64,000 nucleotides of DNA. Origin: DATKCJ01 sp035513275 (GTDB taxonomy: Bacteria > Verrucomicrobiota > Verrucomicrobiia > Opitutales > Opitutaceae). A program made the translations under genes and the position numbers. Where the stretch lies: contig DATKCJ010000300.1 of assembly GCA_035513275.1 (NCBI GenBank), positions 7,076 to 71,075 of the forward strand. Reading direction: 5' to 3'. This document shows, piece after piece, positions 1 to 7,282 of this stretch. How positions within the stretch are numbered: position 1 is the stretch's first letter; each line of letters starts with the position of its first letter. The notes under the pieces were generated by a model, which searched no databases, was not told where the DNA came from, and saw only the letters and a program-made list of their open reading frames with translations.

Positions 1-303
1 CAGATCCGCAATGAAAACCTGGTCCGCGAGCTCGCCCGCGCGCGCCCCGGGATGCCGCTGGTGTCCGACAACACGCCGCGCGCCGCGCCATCTCGCTCTC
101 CCGTGTCGGGGCCCATTGACGTCCCGGCGCCCGCGGCCCTGGAGCCGCGGATCCACACGGTTTCCGCTGGCGAGAACCTCTCGATCATCAGCAATCGTCA
201 CTACGGAACGCCGAACCGCTGGCGTGAAATCTTCAGCGCGAACAGGGAGGTGATGCAGACTGAGCACCATCTTGTTCCCGGAATGCAGTTGCGGATCCCC
301 TGA
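1..303 (+). CDS. LysM-domain protein, C-terminal part (5' end outside window)
   Basis: The reading frame is open from the first base and stops with TGA at 301-303, so only the last 100 residues are visible. A Pro/Ala-rich linker is followed by a LysM domain over about residues 51-100: it begins IHTVSAGENL, contains the aromatic/Asn-rich middle (YGTPNRWREIF), and ends with VPGMQLRIP, the usual LysM closing pattern. LysM binds peptidoglycan or chitin-like N-acetylglucosamine polymers, so the protein is probably exported or envelope-associated. Its N-terminal part and any catalytic domain lie outside the window. The next gene begins 101 bases downstream on the same strand. Confidence 0.8.
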   Translation, partial: QIRNENLVRELARARPGMPLVSDNTPRAAPSRSPVSGPIDVPAPAALEPRIHTVSAGENLSIISNRHYGTPNRWREIFSANREVMQTEHHLVPGMQLRIP

Positions 304-403
304 CAGCGGACCCTCGGCTCTGGCAACGGCGAAGGCGTGTCGACCGGCCTCTGCTATTCTTTCAGATCTGTTCTTCGCGCGGCGTGTGATTCAGCGTTGG
401 CGC

Positions 404-1588
404 ATGCCCGAGGAAACTGCCGCGCTTGAGACGGCCATTCATTCCATCTTTGGCTTCATCCAGCGGACGGCCGAGCCGGCGGCGCACGGAGTGACGTGGG
501 AGACGATCAACTATAAAAACGAACCGCACCACTCGATCAGCGTGTTCAACGGCGTGGGCGGCATCAGTTTTTTTCTGGTCGACTACCACCAGCGCTACGG
601 CAGCGCGGCAGCGCTCGAGTTGAGTCAGGGCGCGATCGACTGGTGCGCCCACTTCGACGGCAAACACTTCAAACGCGGACTCCATTTTGGACAGACCGGA
701 GTCGCCTTGGCGGCGCTGCATCGGGGCGCCGCGCTTGGCGAAATCGCGGCACCGGCCCTCTCGCTTGCCAACGCGCAGATCATCATGGACGAACCGCCGG
801 GTCCGATCACCGATCTGAGCGGCGGCCAGGCGTCCAACGGTCTCTATCTGCTGAAGCTCCATGCCCGCACAGGTGACGACACGTTCCTGCGTGGCGCCGA
901 ACGCTGCGCGACATGGTTGGAGCAGCAGATGGTGCGTGACGAGCACGGCACGCATTGCCAGGTCGACCCCGAGCGACGCACGGGTTTTGGCGACGAGGCT
1001 TACCTCGGCGTGGGGCACGGCATCGCGGGCGTGGCGCACTTCCTCGCTCTTCTCGCCGCCGCCACAGGCAACGAACGCTGGGCGGGTTTGGCCCGGGAAC
1101 TTTTCGACACGCTGGACCGACAGGCCCGCCCCGCGCGTGGCGGGCTCAACTGGCCCCCGTCCATTGGCCATCCCGAGATGCGGCGTTGCCAATGGAGTCA
1201 CGGTGCGGCTGGCATCGGCCTCACCTACCTCACGGCCCACCGCGTTTTCGGCGACGCCAAGTATCTCGAGACCGCCTTGCAGGCCGCGGAAGCCACCTAC
1301 GCCTACGGCGATCTTCGCCAAAACTACACCCAGTGCACCGGTCTGGCCGGCGGCGGGGAATTGTTGCTCGAGGTCTATCAAGCCACCGGCGATTCCCGCT
1401 GGCGGGAACGCGCCCTGGATTTCGCCCACCAATGTCTCGCCTACCGCGAAAGCACGCCCGAGGGCGACGTCTGGCCCACCGACGGCCCGGGCCTGCCCTC
1501 TGCCGACTTCGACTACGGCGCGTCCGGCGTCGGTCACTTTCTGTTGCGCGTCACCGCCGACCGCCCGCCGCCGATGCCACTGATGTAG
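404..1588 (+). CDS. LanC-like (lanthionine synthetase C family) protein with degenerate zinc site
   Basis: 394 residues with the repeated helical-barrel glycine motifs of LanC cyclases: GVGHGIAGV around residue 202, WSHGAAGIG at 264, CTGLAGG at 311 and GASGVGHFLL near the C-terminus. LanC enzymes form thioether rings in lanthipeptides; eukaryotic LANCL relatives act on dehydrated peptides. In zinc-dependent LanC proteins the first Cys sits in W-C-x-G and the other ligands in C-H-G. Here these positions read W-S-H-G and C-T-G, so two of the three ligands are changed, as in class III cyclase domains. No precursor peptide or dehydratase is visible nearby. ATG at 404 is chosen because the upstream in-frame extension is low-complexity and overlaps the LysM gene. 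The 3' end is duplicated at 2410-2496. Confidence 0.8.
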   Translation: MPEETAALETAIHSIFGFIQRTAEPAAHGVTWETINYKNEPHHSISVFNGVGGISFFLVDYHQRYGSAAALELSQGAIDWCAHFDGKHFKRGLHFGQTGVALAALHRGAALGEIAAPALSLANAQIIMDEPPGPITDLSGGQASNGLYLLKLHARTGDDTFLRGAERCATWLEQQMVRDEHGTHCQVDPERRTGFGDEAYLGVGHGIAGVAHFLALLAAATGNERWAGLARELFDTLDRQARPARGGLNWPPSIGHPEMRRCQWSHGAAGIGLTYLTAHRVFGDAKYLETALQAAEATYAYGDLRQNYTQCTGLAGGGELLLEVYQATGDSRWRERALDFAHQCLAYRESTPEGDVWPTDGPGLPSADFDYGASGVGHFLLRVTADRPPPMPLM

Positions 1589-1600
1589 GCCGGCGTATTC
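1514..1600. repeat. Direct repeat, copy 1 (3' end of the LanC-like gene)
   Basis: These 87 bases encode the last 24 residues of the LanC-like protein, its stop codon and 12 bases beyond. They recur at 2410-2496 in the same orientation with about four substitutions. The two copies bracket the toxin-antitoxin cassette. Confidence 0.9.
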
Positions 1601-1687
1601 CGCCGTCCCGGACCTGAATGGTAGGGCGTGAGCGCTGGGCGCGCCGCGTCGCTGACCCGTACTCAGCGTATCGGCTTGCCCGGTTCT

Positions 1688-1981
1688 TCAGGCTGAAACC
1701 AGCTCGACCTTGAGTTTGTATCCGACTGCGGCAGCAGTCTTGGAAAGCGTGTTCAACGTGACGGACGTGTTGCTTGCATCCAGCACACGGTCCAAGGCTG
1801 CGCGGCTCGTGCCGAGCCGCTGTGCAAGAGCTGACTTGGTGATGTGAAGGGTCGCCATCTTTTCCTTCAGCTTGAGGGCAAAGGCCTTCTTGGCGGCCGC
1901 GGCACTCGCCGATTCGAACATGCCTTCCTCCTTGAGGAAATCGTCGAGATTGCTTCCGAGATGTGGGTTTCTCTTGCTCAT
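1688..1981 (-). CDS. XRE-family antitoxin (HigA-like)
   Basis: 97 residues. The middle holds a helix-turn-helix (about residues 45-70, ITKSALAQRLGTSRAALDRVL) followed by an NTLSKTAAAVGYKL segment typical of HigA/XRE antitoxins paired with Gp49-like toxins. It should bind and neutralise the upstream toxin and repress the shared promoter. Its ATG overlaps the toxin stop codon in an ATGA arrangement (1978-1981), so the two are translationally coupled. The toxin-first gene order is the HigBA order. The N-terminal 40 residues, rich in Ala and Lys, probably form the toxin-binding region (inference). Confidence 0.85.
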   Translation of the reverse strand: MSKRNPHLGSNLDDFLKEEGMFESASAAAAKKAFALKLKEKMATLHITKSALAQRLGTSRAALDRVLDASNTSVTLNTLSKTAAAVGYKLKVELVSA

Positions 1982-2334
1982 GAGTTGTGGGCTTTGAGGA
2001 ATTCAGCTTTGCGCTTCTTCGCCAGGTCGAGGTCGGCGGGCGGTGTCTTGCGGCTCTTTTTGATGAGTCCGTGCAGGAGAACGATGACCTCGTCGTTCAC
2101 GAAGAAGATTACCCGTGCGATCCGATCGGGCAGGCCGGTTCGGACCTCCCACAATCCGGAACCCAGCGGAGCCACCAACGGTTTGCCGGTGGGCCAGGCA
2201 TACTGGACGGTGAGAAGGTCTGTTCCGATCAGCAATCGTTCCTCCTTGGGCAACGCCTTCAGCCACTCCCGGACAGGTTCGTTGCCTGCGGCCGTGGCGA
2301 AAAAGTGGCAGCGCAGAGGTCGCGCGGATTTCAA
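1978..2334 (-). CDS. RelE/HigB-type toxin, phage Gp49-like family
   Basis: 118 residues of the Gp49-like/HigB (RelE superfamily) mRNA interferase family. Family hallmarks are visible: EPVREWLKALPKEER near residue 20, LWEVRTGLPDRIARVIFFV in the middle (the Arg-rich strand that contacts mRNA in this family), and VLLHGLIKKSRKTP followed by a C-terminal basic helix. The expected role is ribosome-dependent mRNA cleavage. The apparent start is TTG at 2334; no Shine-Dalgarno sequence precedes it, and a TTGACA box lies 36 bases upstream, consistent with a leaderless message. The antitoxin follows with a 4-base overlap. Confidence 0.85.
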   Translation of the reverse strand: MKSARPLRCHFFATAAGNEPVREWLKALPKEERLLIGTDLLTVQYAWPTGKPLVAPLGSGLWEVRTGLPDRIARVIFFVNDEVIVLLHGLIKKSRKTPPADLDLAKKRKAEFLKAHNS

Positions 2335-2346
2335 GGCGGTGAACAG

Positions 2347-2370
2347 GTATCAAAAAAGATACGTTGTCAA
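2347..2370 (-). promoter_or_regulatory. Putative HigBA promoter and operator
   Basis: On the minus strand TTGACA (2370-2365) is followed by a perfect inverted repeat GTATC-6-GATAC (2362-2347), just upstream of the toxin start at 2334. TTGACA lies 36 nt from the start codon, which would place transcription initiation at or next to it. The -10 box is weak (TACCTG at spacing 15). The palindrome is a plausible antitoxin binding site. Confidence 0.45.
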
Positions 2371-2409
2371 GCATTGGCCGCAAAGAGACACAAAGACGGA
2401 AACTCCGCT

Positions 2410-2496
2410 TACGGCGCGTCCGGCGTCGGTCACTTTCTGTTGCGCGTCACCGCGGACCGCCCGCCGCCAATGCCATTGATGTAGGCCGGCGCATTC
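2410..2496. repeat. Direct repeat, copy 2 (orphan copy of the LanC-like gene end)
   Basis: Second copy of the 87-bp element at 1514-1600, on the far side of the toxin-antitoxin cassette. It retains the reading frame and stop codon of the LanC-like gene end but is not attached to a gene. Substitutions relative to copy 1 are mostly silent. Confidence 0.9.
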
Positions 2497-2532
2497 GACC
2501 GCCCGCGGCCTGCGAATCTGTCAAGAGTCAAC

Positions 2533-2632
2533 CATGACCCTTTCCGGGGATCCGCCGTTTGTCCATCCGGCCGCATCATGATCCCATCCGCCGCATGACC
2601 CTATTCAGCCGACCCATCCGACCCCTCGACGA
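2533..2632. repeat. Short degenerate repeats of a CATGACCC/CCATCCG type
   Basis: The intergenic stretch upstream of the next gene contains repeated short words: CATGACCC, CATGATCCCATCCG, CATGACCCTATTC, CCCATCCGACCCC. Their reverse complements appear downstream of the same gene at 4017-4070, so the gene is flanked by related words in inverted orientation. The rest of 2497-2725 shows nothing recognisable. Confidence 0.45.
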
Positions 2633-2725
2633 ATGGTCCGATGCGGAATGGAATTGGGCGCTTCGGATGCAACACTTGGTTTGCGCTCCAACGCTTCTCG
2701 TTCTTCAATCGTCGGACACACTGTC

Positions 2726-3985
2726 GTGAAACCCCTAACGATTTTGTTGTTTGCACTTTCCCTGGCAGGAAACGCGACCCTCGGATATTTCTACTTCCTC
2801 GCGCTCAAGGACGACCTGAAGACTGTAGAATCGTCGGCGCCTTCCGCTGCCGGAGCGTCGGCGCTAGAGGAACGCACCGGACGCGGAGCGCCGAGTCCGG
2901 ATGCGACAAAACCGGCCGAAGGCTCTGCCACCCTTTCCCCCGCGACATGGCAGTCGATCAACCCGGGCGACGATCTGGCAGCCATGGTAGCGAATCTCCG
3001 AGCCGCGGGATTTCCTCCGAAGGTCATCCGCACAATGGTCGAGCAGATGGTTCAGGACAGATTTGACAAGCGCTACGCTGCGGTCGCGCCCCCGTATTGG
3101 AAGCGATGGTCTCCGACGCAGGAGCAGGTCGCCGCTCGGCAGCGGCTCGACGAGGAGCGATCGAAAATAGTCGAGAATCTTTTGGGCGACGATACGCGCC
3201 CCTCGGTCAACCTCGGCACGGCGGATCGCGAGGCGCGCTACGGCAGCCTGCCGGACGAGAAGATCGATGCGATCGCACAGATCGAGCGCGACTACGAGCA
3301 GGTCGGACGTGAAGCCAGGGCCGGCAGAGCAAAGAACATGATGGACAGGATGAACGAGACTCGGGAGCAGCAGGCCCTTATGGAGCAGCAGGGCTTCGCA
3401 GACCTCGCGACGGTTCTCACTCCGGAGGAACTCGACGAATTCAAACTGCGCAACTCGAGCACTGCCTCGAGAACGATGAACCGCCTTCAATCCATCGATG
3501 TGACCGAGGCTGAATACGAGGCATTGTATCGCGAGCAGCAGTCCTACGACGAGTCCACCGCAAACTTGAAGATGGTCGGCGAAATTGATGCCGAGACCTG
3601 GGCGAAGCAAAACGCTGCGACGGACGCTTTTAACGACCAGGTGAAGGCCGTCCTGAACGACGACCGTTTCTACCAGTATCTCGAGGCGTCGGATTTCCGC
3701 TACGCCCATCTGTCGAAAACGCTCAAGGCCTTCCCGTCGGTTACGCCAGACGCAACGTACCAGTTGCTCAAACTTCAGCAGGAGACGCAAATTGCGGTGT
3801 CCCGGCTGTATGAGAACAAGGCGATCCCGCAGGCACAGCGCGACGCGCAGAGGGTTGAGCTTCTGACGGCCGCGTCGGGCAAACTCGACACACTCCTCGG
3901 ACGGGAAACTGCCGCCGCGTTCAAAAAGGAAGGTCCCGGTCGGATGTTCGTCATCACTCCTCCTGCCGGCTCAGGCGGCGACTGA
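2726..3985 (+). CDS. Membrane-anchored protein of unknown function, helical
   Basis: 419 residues from a GTG start, chosen because it directly precedes a hydrophobic signal/anchor segment (LTILLFALSLAGNATLGYFYF, about residues 4-24). A longer in-frame extension to 2633 lacks such features. After an Ala/Pro linker the rest is a long, charged, mostly helical domain with many Glu, Arg and Gln (for example NMMDRMNETREQQALMEQQ). It is probably in the periplasm, attached to the inner membrane. A resemblance to helical periplasmic stress-sensor proteins is only a structural impression. I do not recognise the family. Related short repeats flank the gene on both sides. Confidence 0.6.
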   Translation: MKPLTILLFALSLAGNATLGYFYFLALKDDLKTVESSAPSAAGASALEERTGRGAPSPDATKPAEGSATLSPATWQSINPGDDLAAMVANLRAAGFPPKVIRTMVEQMVQDRFDKRYAAVAPPYWKRWSPTQEQVAARQRLDEERSKIVENLLGDDTRPSVNLGTADREARYGSLPDEKIDAIAQIERDYEQVGREARAGRAKNMMDRMNETREQQALMEQQGFADLATVLTPEELDEFKLRNSSTASRTMNRLQSIDVTEAEYEALYREQQSYDESTANLKMVGEIDAETWAKQNAATDAFNDQVKAVLNDDRFYQYLEASDFRYAHLSKTLKAFPSVTPDATYQLLKLQQETQIAVSRLYENKAIPQAQRDAQRVELLTAASGKLDTLLGRETAAAFKKEGPGRMFVITPPAGSGGD

Positions 3986-4016
3986 GTGCCGCCGAAAGCG
4001 AAGTGTCCCAGATCCG

Positions 4017-4070
4017 GAAGGTTCGGATGGGGTCATGAAGGTTCGGATCGGGTCAAGGTTCGGAAGGTTG
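4017..4070. repeat. Three tandem copies of an AAGGTTCGG(A) motif
   Basis: About three imperfect units of 17-20 bases beginning AAGGTTCGGAT and ending GGGTCA, directly downstream of the gene at 2726-3985. Reverse-complement words of the same type occur upstream of that gene (2533-2632). Confidence 0.6.
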
Positions 4071-4106
4071 CTCCTTGGTCTCTAGCCAGGGTAAAGTCGT
4101 CCAGAT

Positions 4107-4130
4107 TTCGCATGCCCTTTTGGATGCGAA
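4107..4130 (+). promoter_or_regulatory. Inverted repeat just upstream of a start codon
   Basis: TTCGCAT (4107-4113) and ATGCGAA (4124-4130) form a perfect 7-bp inverted repeat with a 10-base loop, ending 10 bases before the ATG at 4141. It could be an operator or a 5' hairpin covering the ribosome binding region. No function is shown. Confidence 0.35.
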
Positions 4131-4140
4131 CCAGTTTGCG

Positions 4141-4728
4141 ATGAAAGTGAAATTACTCTTCCTGGCGGTCCTAGCGTTTTCCCCATGTTTGGTCACGGCC
4201 AACGTGATTCGCGTCGGAATGTCCGAATCGGAATTGATGCAGCGTTGGGGAAAGGCTGACAGCGCACTCACTGCCCGCGGCAAGACGGTTTATTATTGGA
4301 GCGGATTGGATGTGACGGTGGTGGACGGGAAGGTGGAAAGCTTTCGATTCACCGATGCATCCAGGAAGCGCGCGCAGGAGGCGGAGAGGATAGCGCAAGC
4401 GAGAATCGCCAAGAGGAAAGCCGATGAGGCGAAGAGAATCGCGGCCAGGACTCGGCGAAGTTCGGCTCAGTCGGAGGAGGCACAGCTGCGAGCGAAGATC
4501 GACAAAGGAAAGCCTTCGGCCGTGGAGCGGGAAAGGGTGATCAAAAGCATGGAAGACCGGATCAGAAGCAAAGAGGAATACCTTGCGAGGAATTATCGCC
4601 CCGGCGCCTGGACAGACAACAAGTTCGATTTCCACCTCACCGAAGATCAGTATCGGTTGGGAAAGCTCGAAATCGAGCGGATGAAAAAAGAGCTCGAGGC
4701 CTACAAGGCGAAACACCTGTCCGAATAG
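4141..4728 (+). CDS. Exported coiled-coil protein with SmpA/OmlA-like N-terminal part
   Basis: 195 residues. ATG at 4141 gives a clean signal peptide (MKVKLLFLAVLAFSPCLVTA, cleavage near residue 20). The next roughly 45 residues (IRVGMSESELMQRWGKADS, then TVYYWSGLDVTVVDGKV) follow the pattern of small BamE/SmpA-like beta domains: a GMSxxEV-like helix, then a strand ending in a predicted-value statement. Residues 70-195 are an almost continuous charged coiled coil rich in Lys, Arg, Glu and Ala. The protein is likely periplasmic. The SmpA similarity rests on pattern only. It stands alone between the repeat region and the SUKH-HEAT gene. Confidence 0.65.
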   Translation: MKVKLLFLAVLAFSPCLVTANVIRVGMSESELMQRWGKADSALTARGKTVYYWSGLDVTVVDGKVESFRFTDASRKRAQEAERIAQARIAKRKADEAKRIAARTRRSSAQSEEAQLRAKIDKGKPSAVERERVIKSMEDRIRSKEEYLARNYRPGAWTDNKFDFHLTEDQYRLGKLEIERMKKELEAYKAKHLSE

Positions 4729-4907
4729 AAACACTGGTACGGTTATCAGGCTCAGTTGCCACCAACAGCATCTTGGTCACATGCGTCTGGTCGCCCTCGA
4801 ACTGGAACCGAACTGATTTGCCTGTGGGCCGCTGTCCGAAAATTCGGGACAAGCTGATCGTAAGTCCACAACCTCCGATTGCCCGGCGCTGCGATTCCTA
4901 ACACTGA

Positions 4908-6242
4908 ATGTCTTCAAACGGCGATAGCATGTCCCCGTCAAAATGGAAAAGTTTCCTCGTCCGATACAGCGAGGATTTGATCAAGGCGAAGAAGCTGCCG
5001 GTCCGCACCCCTTCGGTTGCCCGGAAGAGTGGATGGATGGGCTATCGTCCCGCTTCGGAGCGAGCCATCGCCGCCGCCGAAGCTCGTCTCGGCGTCAAGC
5101 TGCCGCCGTCGCTCAGGAATTTCTATCGCGTCACCAACGGCTGGCGTGCGATTGGATTTTCAATCTACGGAATTCGATCGGTGGAGAAGGTCGCCTGGCT
5201 GAATGTCGCCGATCCCGTCATGCACCGGATCGCATCCGAGGCAGAGGAACCAATCCCGGACGAACCCGCACACATGCGGGACTTTCACTTCGAGCAGGGC
5301 ACGCGGGTGAAGCGCTCCCTCATGATCTCGTCCGATGGCGATGCCGCCGTCCTGCTCCTCGATCCGGAAACGCGTGATCCCTCCGACGAATGGGCGGGCG
5401 GAATTTGGGCCGCGTGGCTTCCGGGTATGGAGTGGTGTGCGACCAGCTTCGCCGGGTTGATCAGGCATGAGAGGAAGCGTTTCCTCCAATTGCGTGACAA
5501 CAAGCCAATCGACTACGGCCTGACCCCGGCGCAGGCGAAAAAGAAACTCGGAGCTGCAAACCGCCAGGACCAGATGCTCGGCGTGATGGCCTTGCAGGGG
5601 ACAAACGATCCTCGGAACGCGGAAGACCTTTTGAGCACCTACCTCGATGAAAGTGCCGAGGGGGTCGTGCGAGAGATGGCAATTGAGGCAGCCTGCACAT
5701 TGAAGAGCCGGCAGGCCTACGAGCAGGCGATTCGCGACCTCCCGCAATCGGTTGCGGCGAGTGAAGCCGGCGAGACGATAGACGAGGGCGGCGATGGGGT
5801 GAGGCCCTACGCCTTGTTCGGTGCCATTCTCGCTTACGGAGAGGATCCGGCATCTGTCTTCGCGCAATGGCTCGACGCGCCCTCGGAGCGGTTGCGACGG
5901 TTCACCCTCGCGAGTCTGGGCCATTGCAGGAGAAGCGCACTGGCACGTGAGATTCTGATTGATCGCCTGCGGCATCCGGATCCGACGGAGCGCGAGACGG
6001 CCGCCTACGCACTTACCCAATTTATGGACAAGAAGACGGTGCCCGCATTGACCGAGGCGCTCAGCGACGAAGTTGCTAAAGTGCGAAGCATGGCGCTCCA
6101 AGGTTTGCTGCATCTGAACGCGACTGCGGCCGTGCCCGCCATCGAAGCTCTCGCGCGGACGGAGGAAGATGCCCACGTCCGGGAGAAGATCGCATTCGTG
6201 CTGCCAGCGCTGAAGTCGCCGCTGAGCCGGTCGCAACGTTGA
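4908..6242 (+). CDS. SUKH (SMI1/KNR4) domain protein with C-terminal HEAT repeats
   Basis: 444 residues. About residues 45-190 match the SUKH-1 pattern: AIAAAEARLGVKLPPSLRNF, then YRVTNGW, and later SDGDAAVLLLDPE and a W-rich end (GGIWAAWLPGMEW). SUKH proteins are best known as immunity proteins against nuclease toxins and as components of polymorphic-toxin loci; SMI1/KNR4 in yeast is a scaffold. Residues 200-440 contain repeated helical pairs of HEAT/PBS type, for example RDQMLGVMALQGTNDPR- and KTVPALTEALSDEVAKVRSM-like units. No cognate toxin is visible in the neighbourhood, so it may be an orphan immunity or scaffold protein. It has no signal peptide and is likely cytoplasmic. Confidence 0.8.
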   Translation: MSSNGDSMSPSKWKSFLVRYSEDLIKAKKLPVRTPSVARKSGWMGYRPASERAIAAAEARLGVKLPPSLRNFYRVTNGWRAIGFSIYGIRSVEKVAWLNVADPVMHRIASEAEEPIPDEPAHMRDFHFEQGTRVKRSLMISSDGDAAVLLLDPETRDPSDEWAGGIWAAWLPGMEWCATSFAGLIRHERKRFLQLRDNKPIDYGLTPAQAKKKLGAANRQDQMLGVMALQGTNDPRNAEDLLSTYLDESAEGVVREMAIEAACTLKSRQAYEQAIRDLPQSVAASEAGETIDEGGDGVRPYALFGAILAYGEDPASVFAQWLDAPSERLRRFTLASLGHCRRSALAREILIDRLRHPDPTERETAAYALTQFMDKKTVPALTEALSDEVAKVRSMALQGLLHLNATAAVPAIEALARTEEDAHVREKIAFVLPALKSPLSRSQR

Positions 6243-6673
6243 GCCAGGGCGCTGCGGCGCTTCACTCCAGGTTGGGTGAGATTGCCGTCACCCTTTGAAA
6301 ATCCCGTTGTGCCACTCGAGGAATTCACGGGCGTGGGAGGTCCAGCCAGACGACTCGATACACCAGCATCAAGGGAATCAGAACAAGAAGACCAGGCGGA
6401 CTTCGTCGGTGAGCAGCGGGAGGGTCAGGGCGGCGATCAACCCGACGCCAACCAGAAGAAGAATCCAACGAATGAAGTATGGAAACCGGGTCAGCGTGCG
6501 CGGCGGCGAGAGGCTCATTGGTGAAATACGAGTATGGTGTCCCTCGGAGCCCAAGCGAGGGCGATTTGCTCCAGGCTCCGATCGATGAAGTGGATGCCGA
6601 CCGATGGGGCCCAGCCACAGTAGCATAGAGGTCGGCGCGTTCGGAAACGGCTGTGGTCGGCGAAGCGAACCGG
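6243..6673. other. 431-base gap with remnants of a small membrane protein
   Basis: Apart from the frameshifted two-helix membrane protein described at 6325-6518, nothing recognisable is seen here. It separates the SUKH-HEAT gene from the convergent TIR-like gene. Confidence 0.5.
6325..6518 (-). pseudogene. Possible frameshifted two-helix membrane protein
   Basis: From ATG at 6518 the frame encodes a Pro/Arg-rich start and a hydrophobic helix (WILLLVGVGLIAALTLPLL), then stops at 6378. A second hydrophobic stretch (LLVLIPLMLVYRVVWLDL) continues immediately in another frame and stops at 6325. Joined by one frameshift, the two would give a small helical-hairpin membrane protein of about 60-65 residues. 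It lies downstream of the TIR-like gene on the same strand. A sequencing error or chance hydrophobicity are alternatives. Confidence 0.35.
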
Positions 6674-7282
6674 TCAGATCAGGCGCATCTCTTCCATTGC
6701 GGCCCACCCTGTTGCAACGAGTTCTCCGTAGACCCGCGTGCTGAAGAGGTCGCGGGTTCCGTGCCTTCTCTTCAATGCGGGCACAAAGGCCATCATGTGC
6801 CGATGGAGTCGCATGACATCCTCGGTTGATGGGTTCCCGCCTGGGCGCTCGAGAACATCGAGGATCGCGTTGATGGCGCCGCGCGCCGTGCCGTTGTGAA
6901 TCTTGGGATCGATACCGCCGACATCGCTCAGATGTCTGTGAAGACGGTGAGGCTTTCTCTCGAGGATCAGGAAGTCATGCTCGCCGGACTGCTCTTTGAT
7001 CGCACAGGCGAGTCCAAGCTCGAACGGCATGTTAAAGCGGACCGGAATACCCACTGCACTCAAGTCGTGGATCGAGACGCGACACGATTTCAACAGACTG
7101 AAGATTCGGCGCAAGCGGCCCTCTCCGACTTCGGGCACTTGAAAGGTCAGACGCGGCACGCGGCCTACGGCCACAAGTGCCGCAGTCAACACGACGAGCA
7201 GGTGCTCGTAGGAACGGTTGTACGGAACATTGAGGAAGACCTGTGCCGGGTCGACCAAGGGCGGCCTACGCCTAGCGGCCAT
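6674..7282 (-). CDS. TIR / nucleoside deoxyribosyltransferase-like Rossmann-fold protein
   Basis: 202 residues. It starts with a strand-loop FLNVPYNRSYEHL (residues 16-28), then RLRRIFSLLKSC, SIHDLS (70-75) and RFNMPFELGLA (82-91), with Glu88 in the position of the catalytic acid of TIR/deoxyribosyltransferase-like enzymes. This succession (FxNxPyD-like start, C-x-SIHDLS, FNMPFELGL, then a conserved H in SDVGGIDPKIHNG) recurs in a family of small proteins common around bacterial conflict genes. The role as a nucleotide- or NAD-acting effector is inferred; I cannot name the exact family. ATG 7282 gives a natural N-terminus and overlaps the upstream small gene by 11 bases. Confidence 0.65.
   Translation of the reverse strand: MAARRRPPLVDPAQVFLNVPYNRSYEHLLVVLTAALVAVGRVPRLTFQVPEVGEGRLRRIFSLLKSCRVSIHDLSAVGIPVRFNMPFELGLACAIKEQSGEHDFLILERKPHRLHRHLSDVGGIDPKIHNGTARGAINAILDVLERPGGNPSTEDVMRLHRHMMAFVPALKRRHGTRDLFSTRVYGELVATGWAAMEEMRLI

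Noticed and set aside
362..1537. A 391-codon frame antisense to the LanC-like gene
   Set aside because: No motifs, no plausible start, and overlaps the supported LanC motifs.
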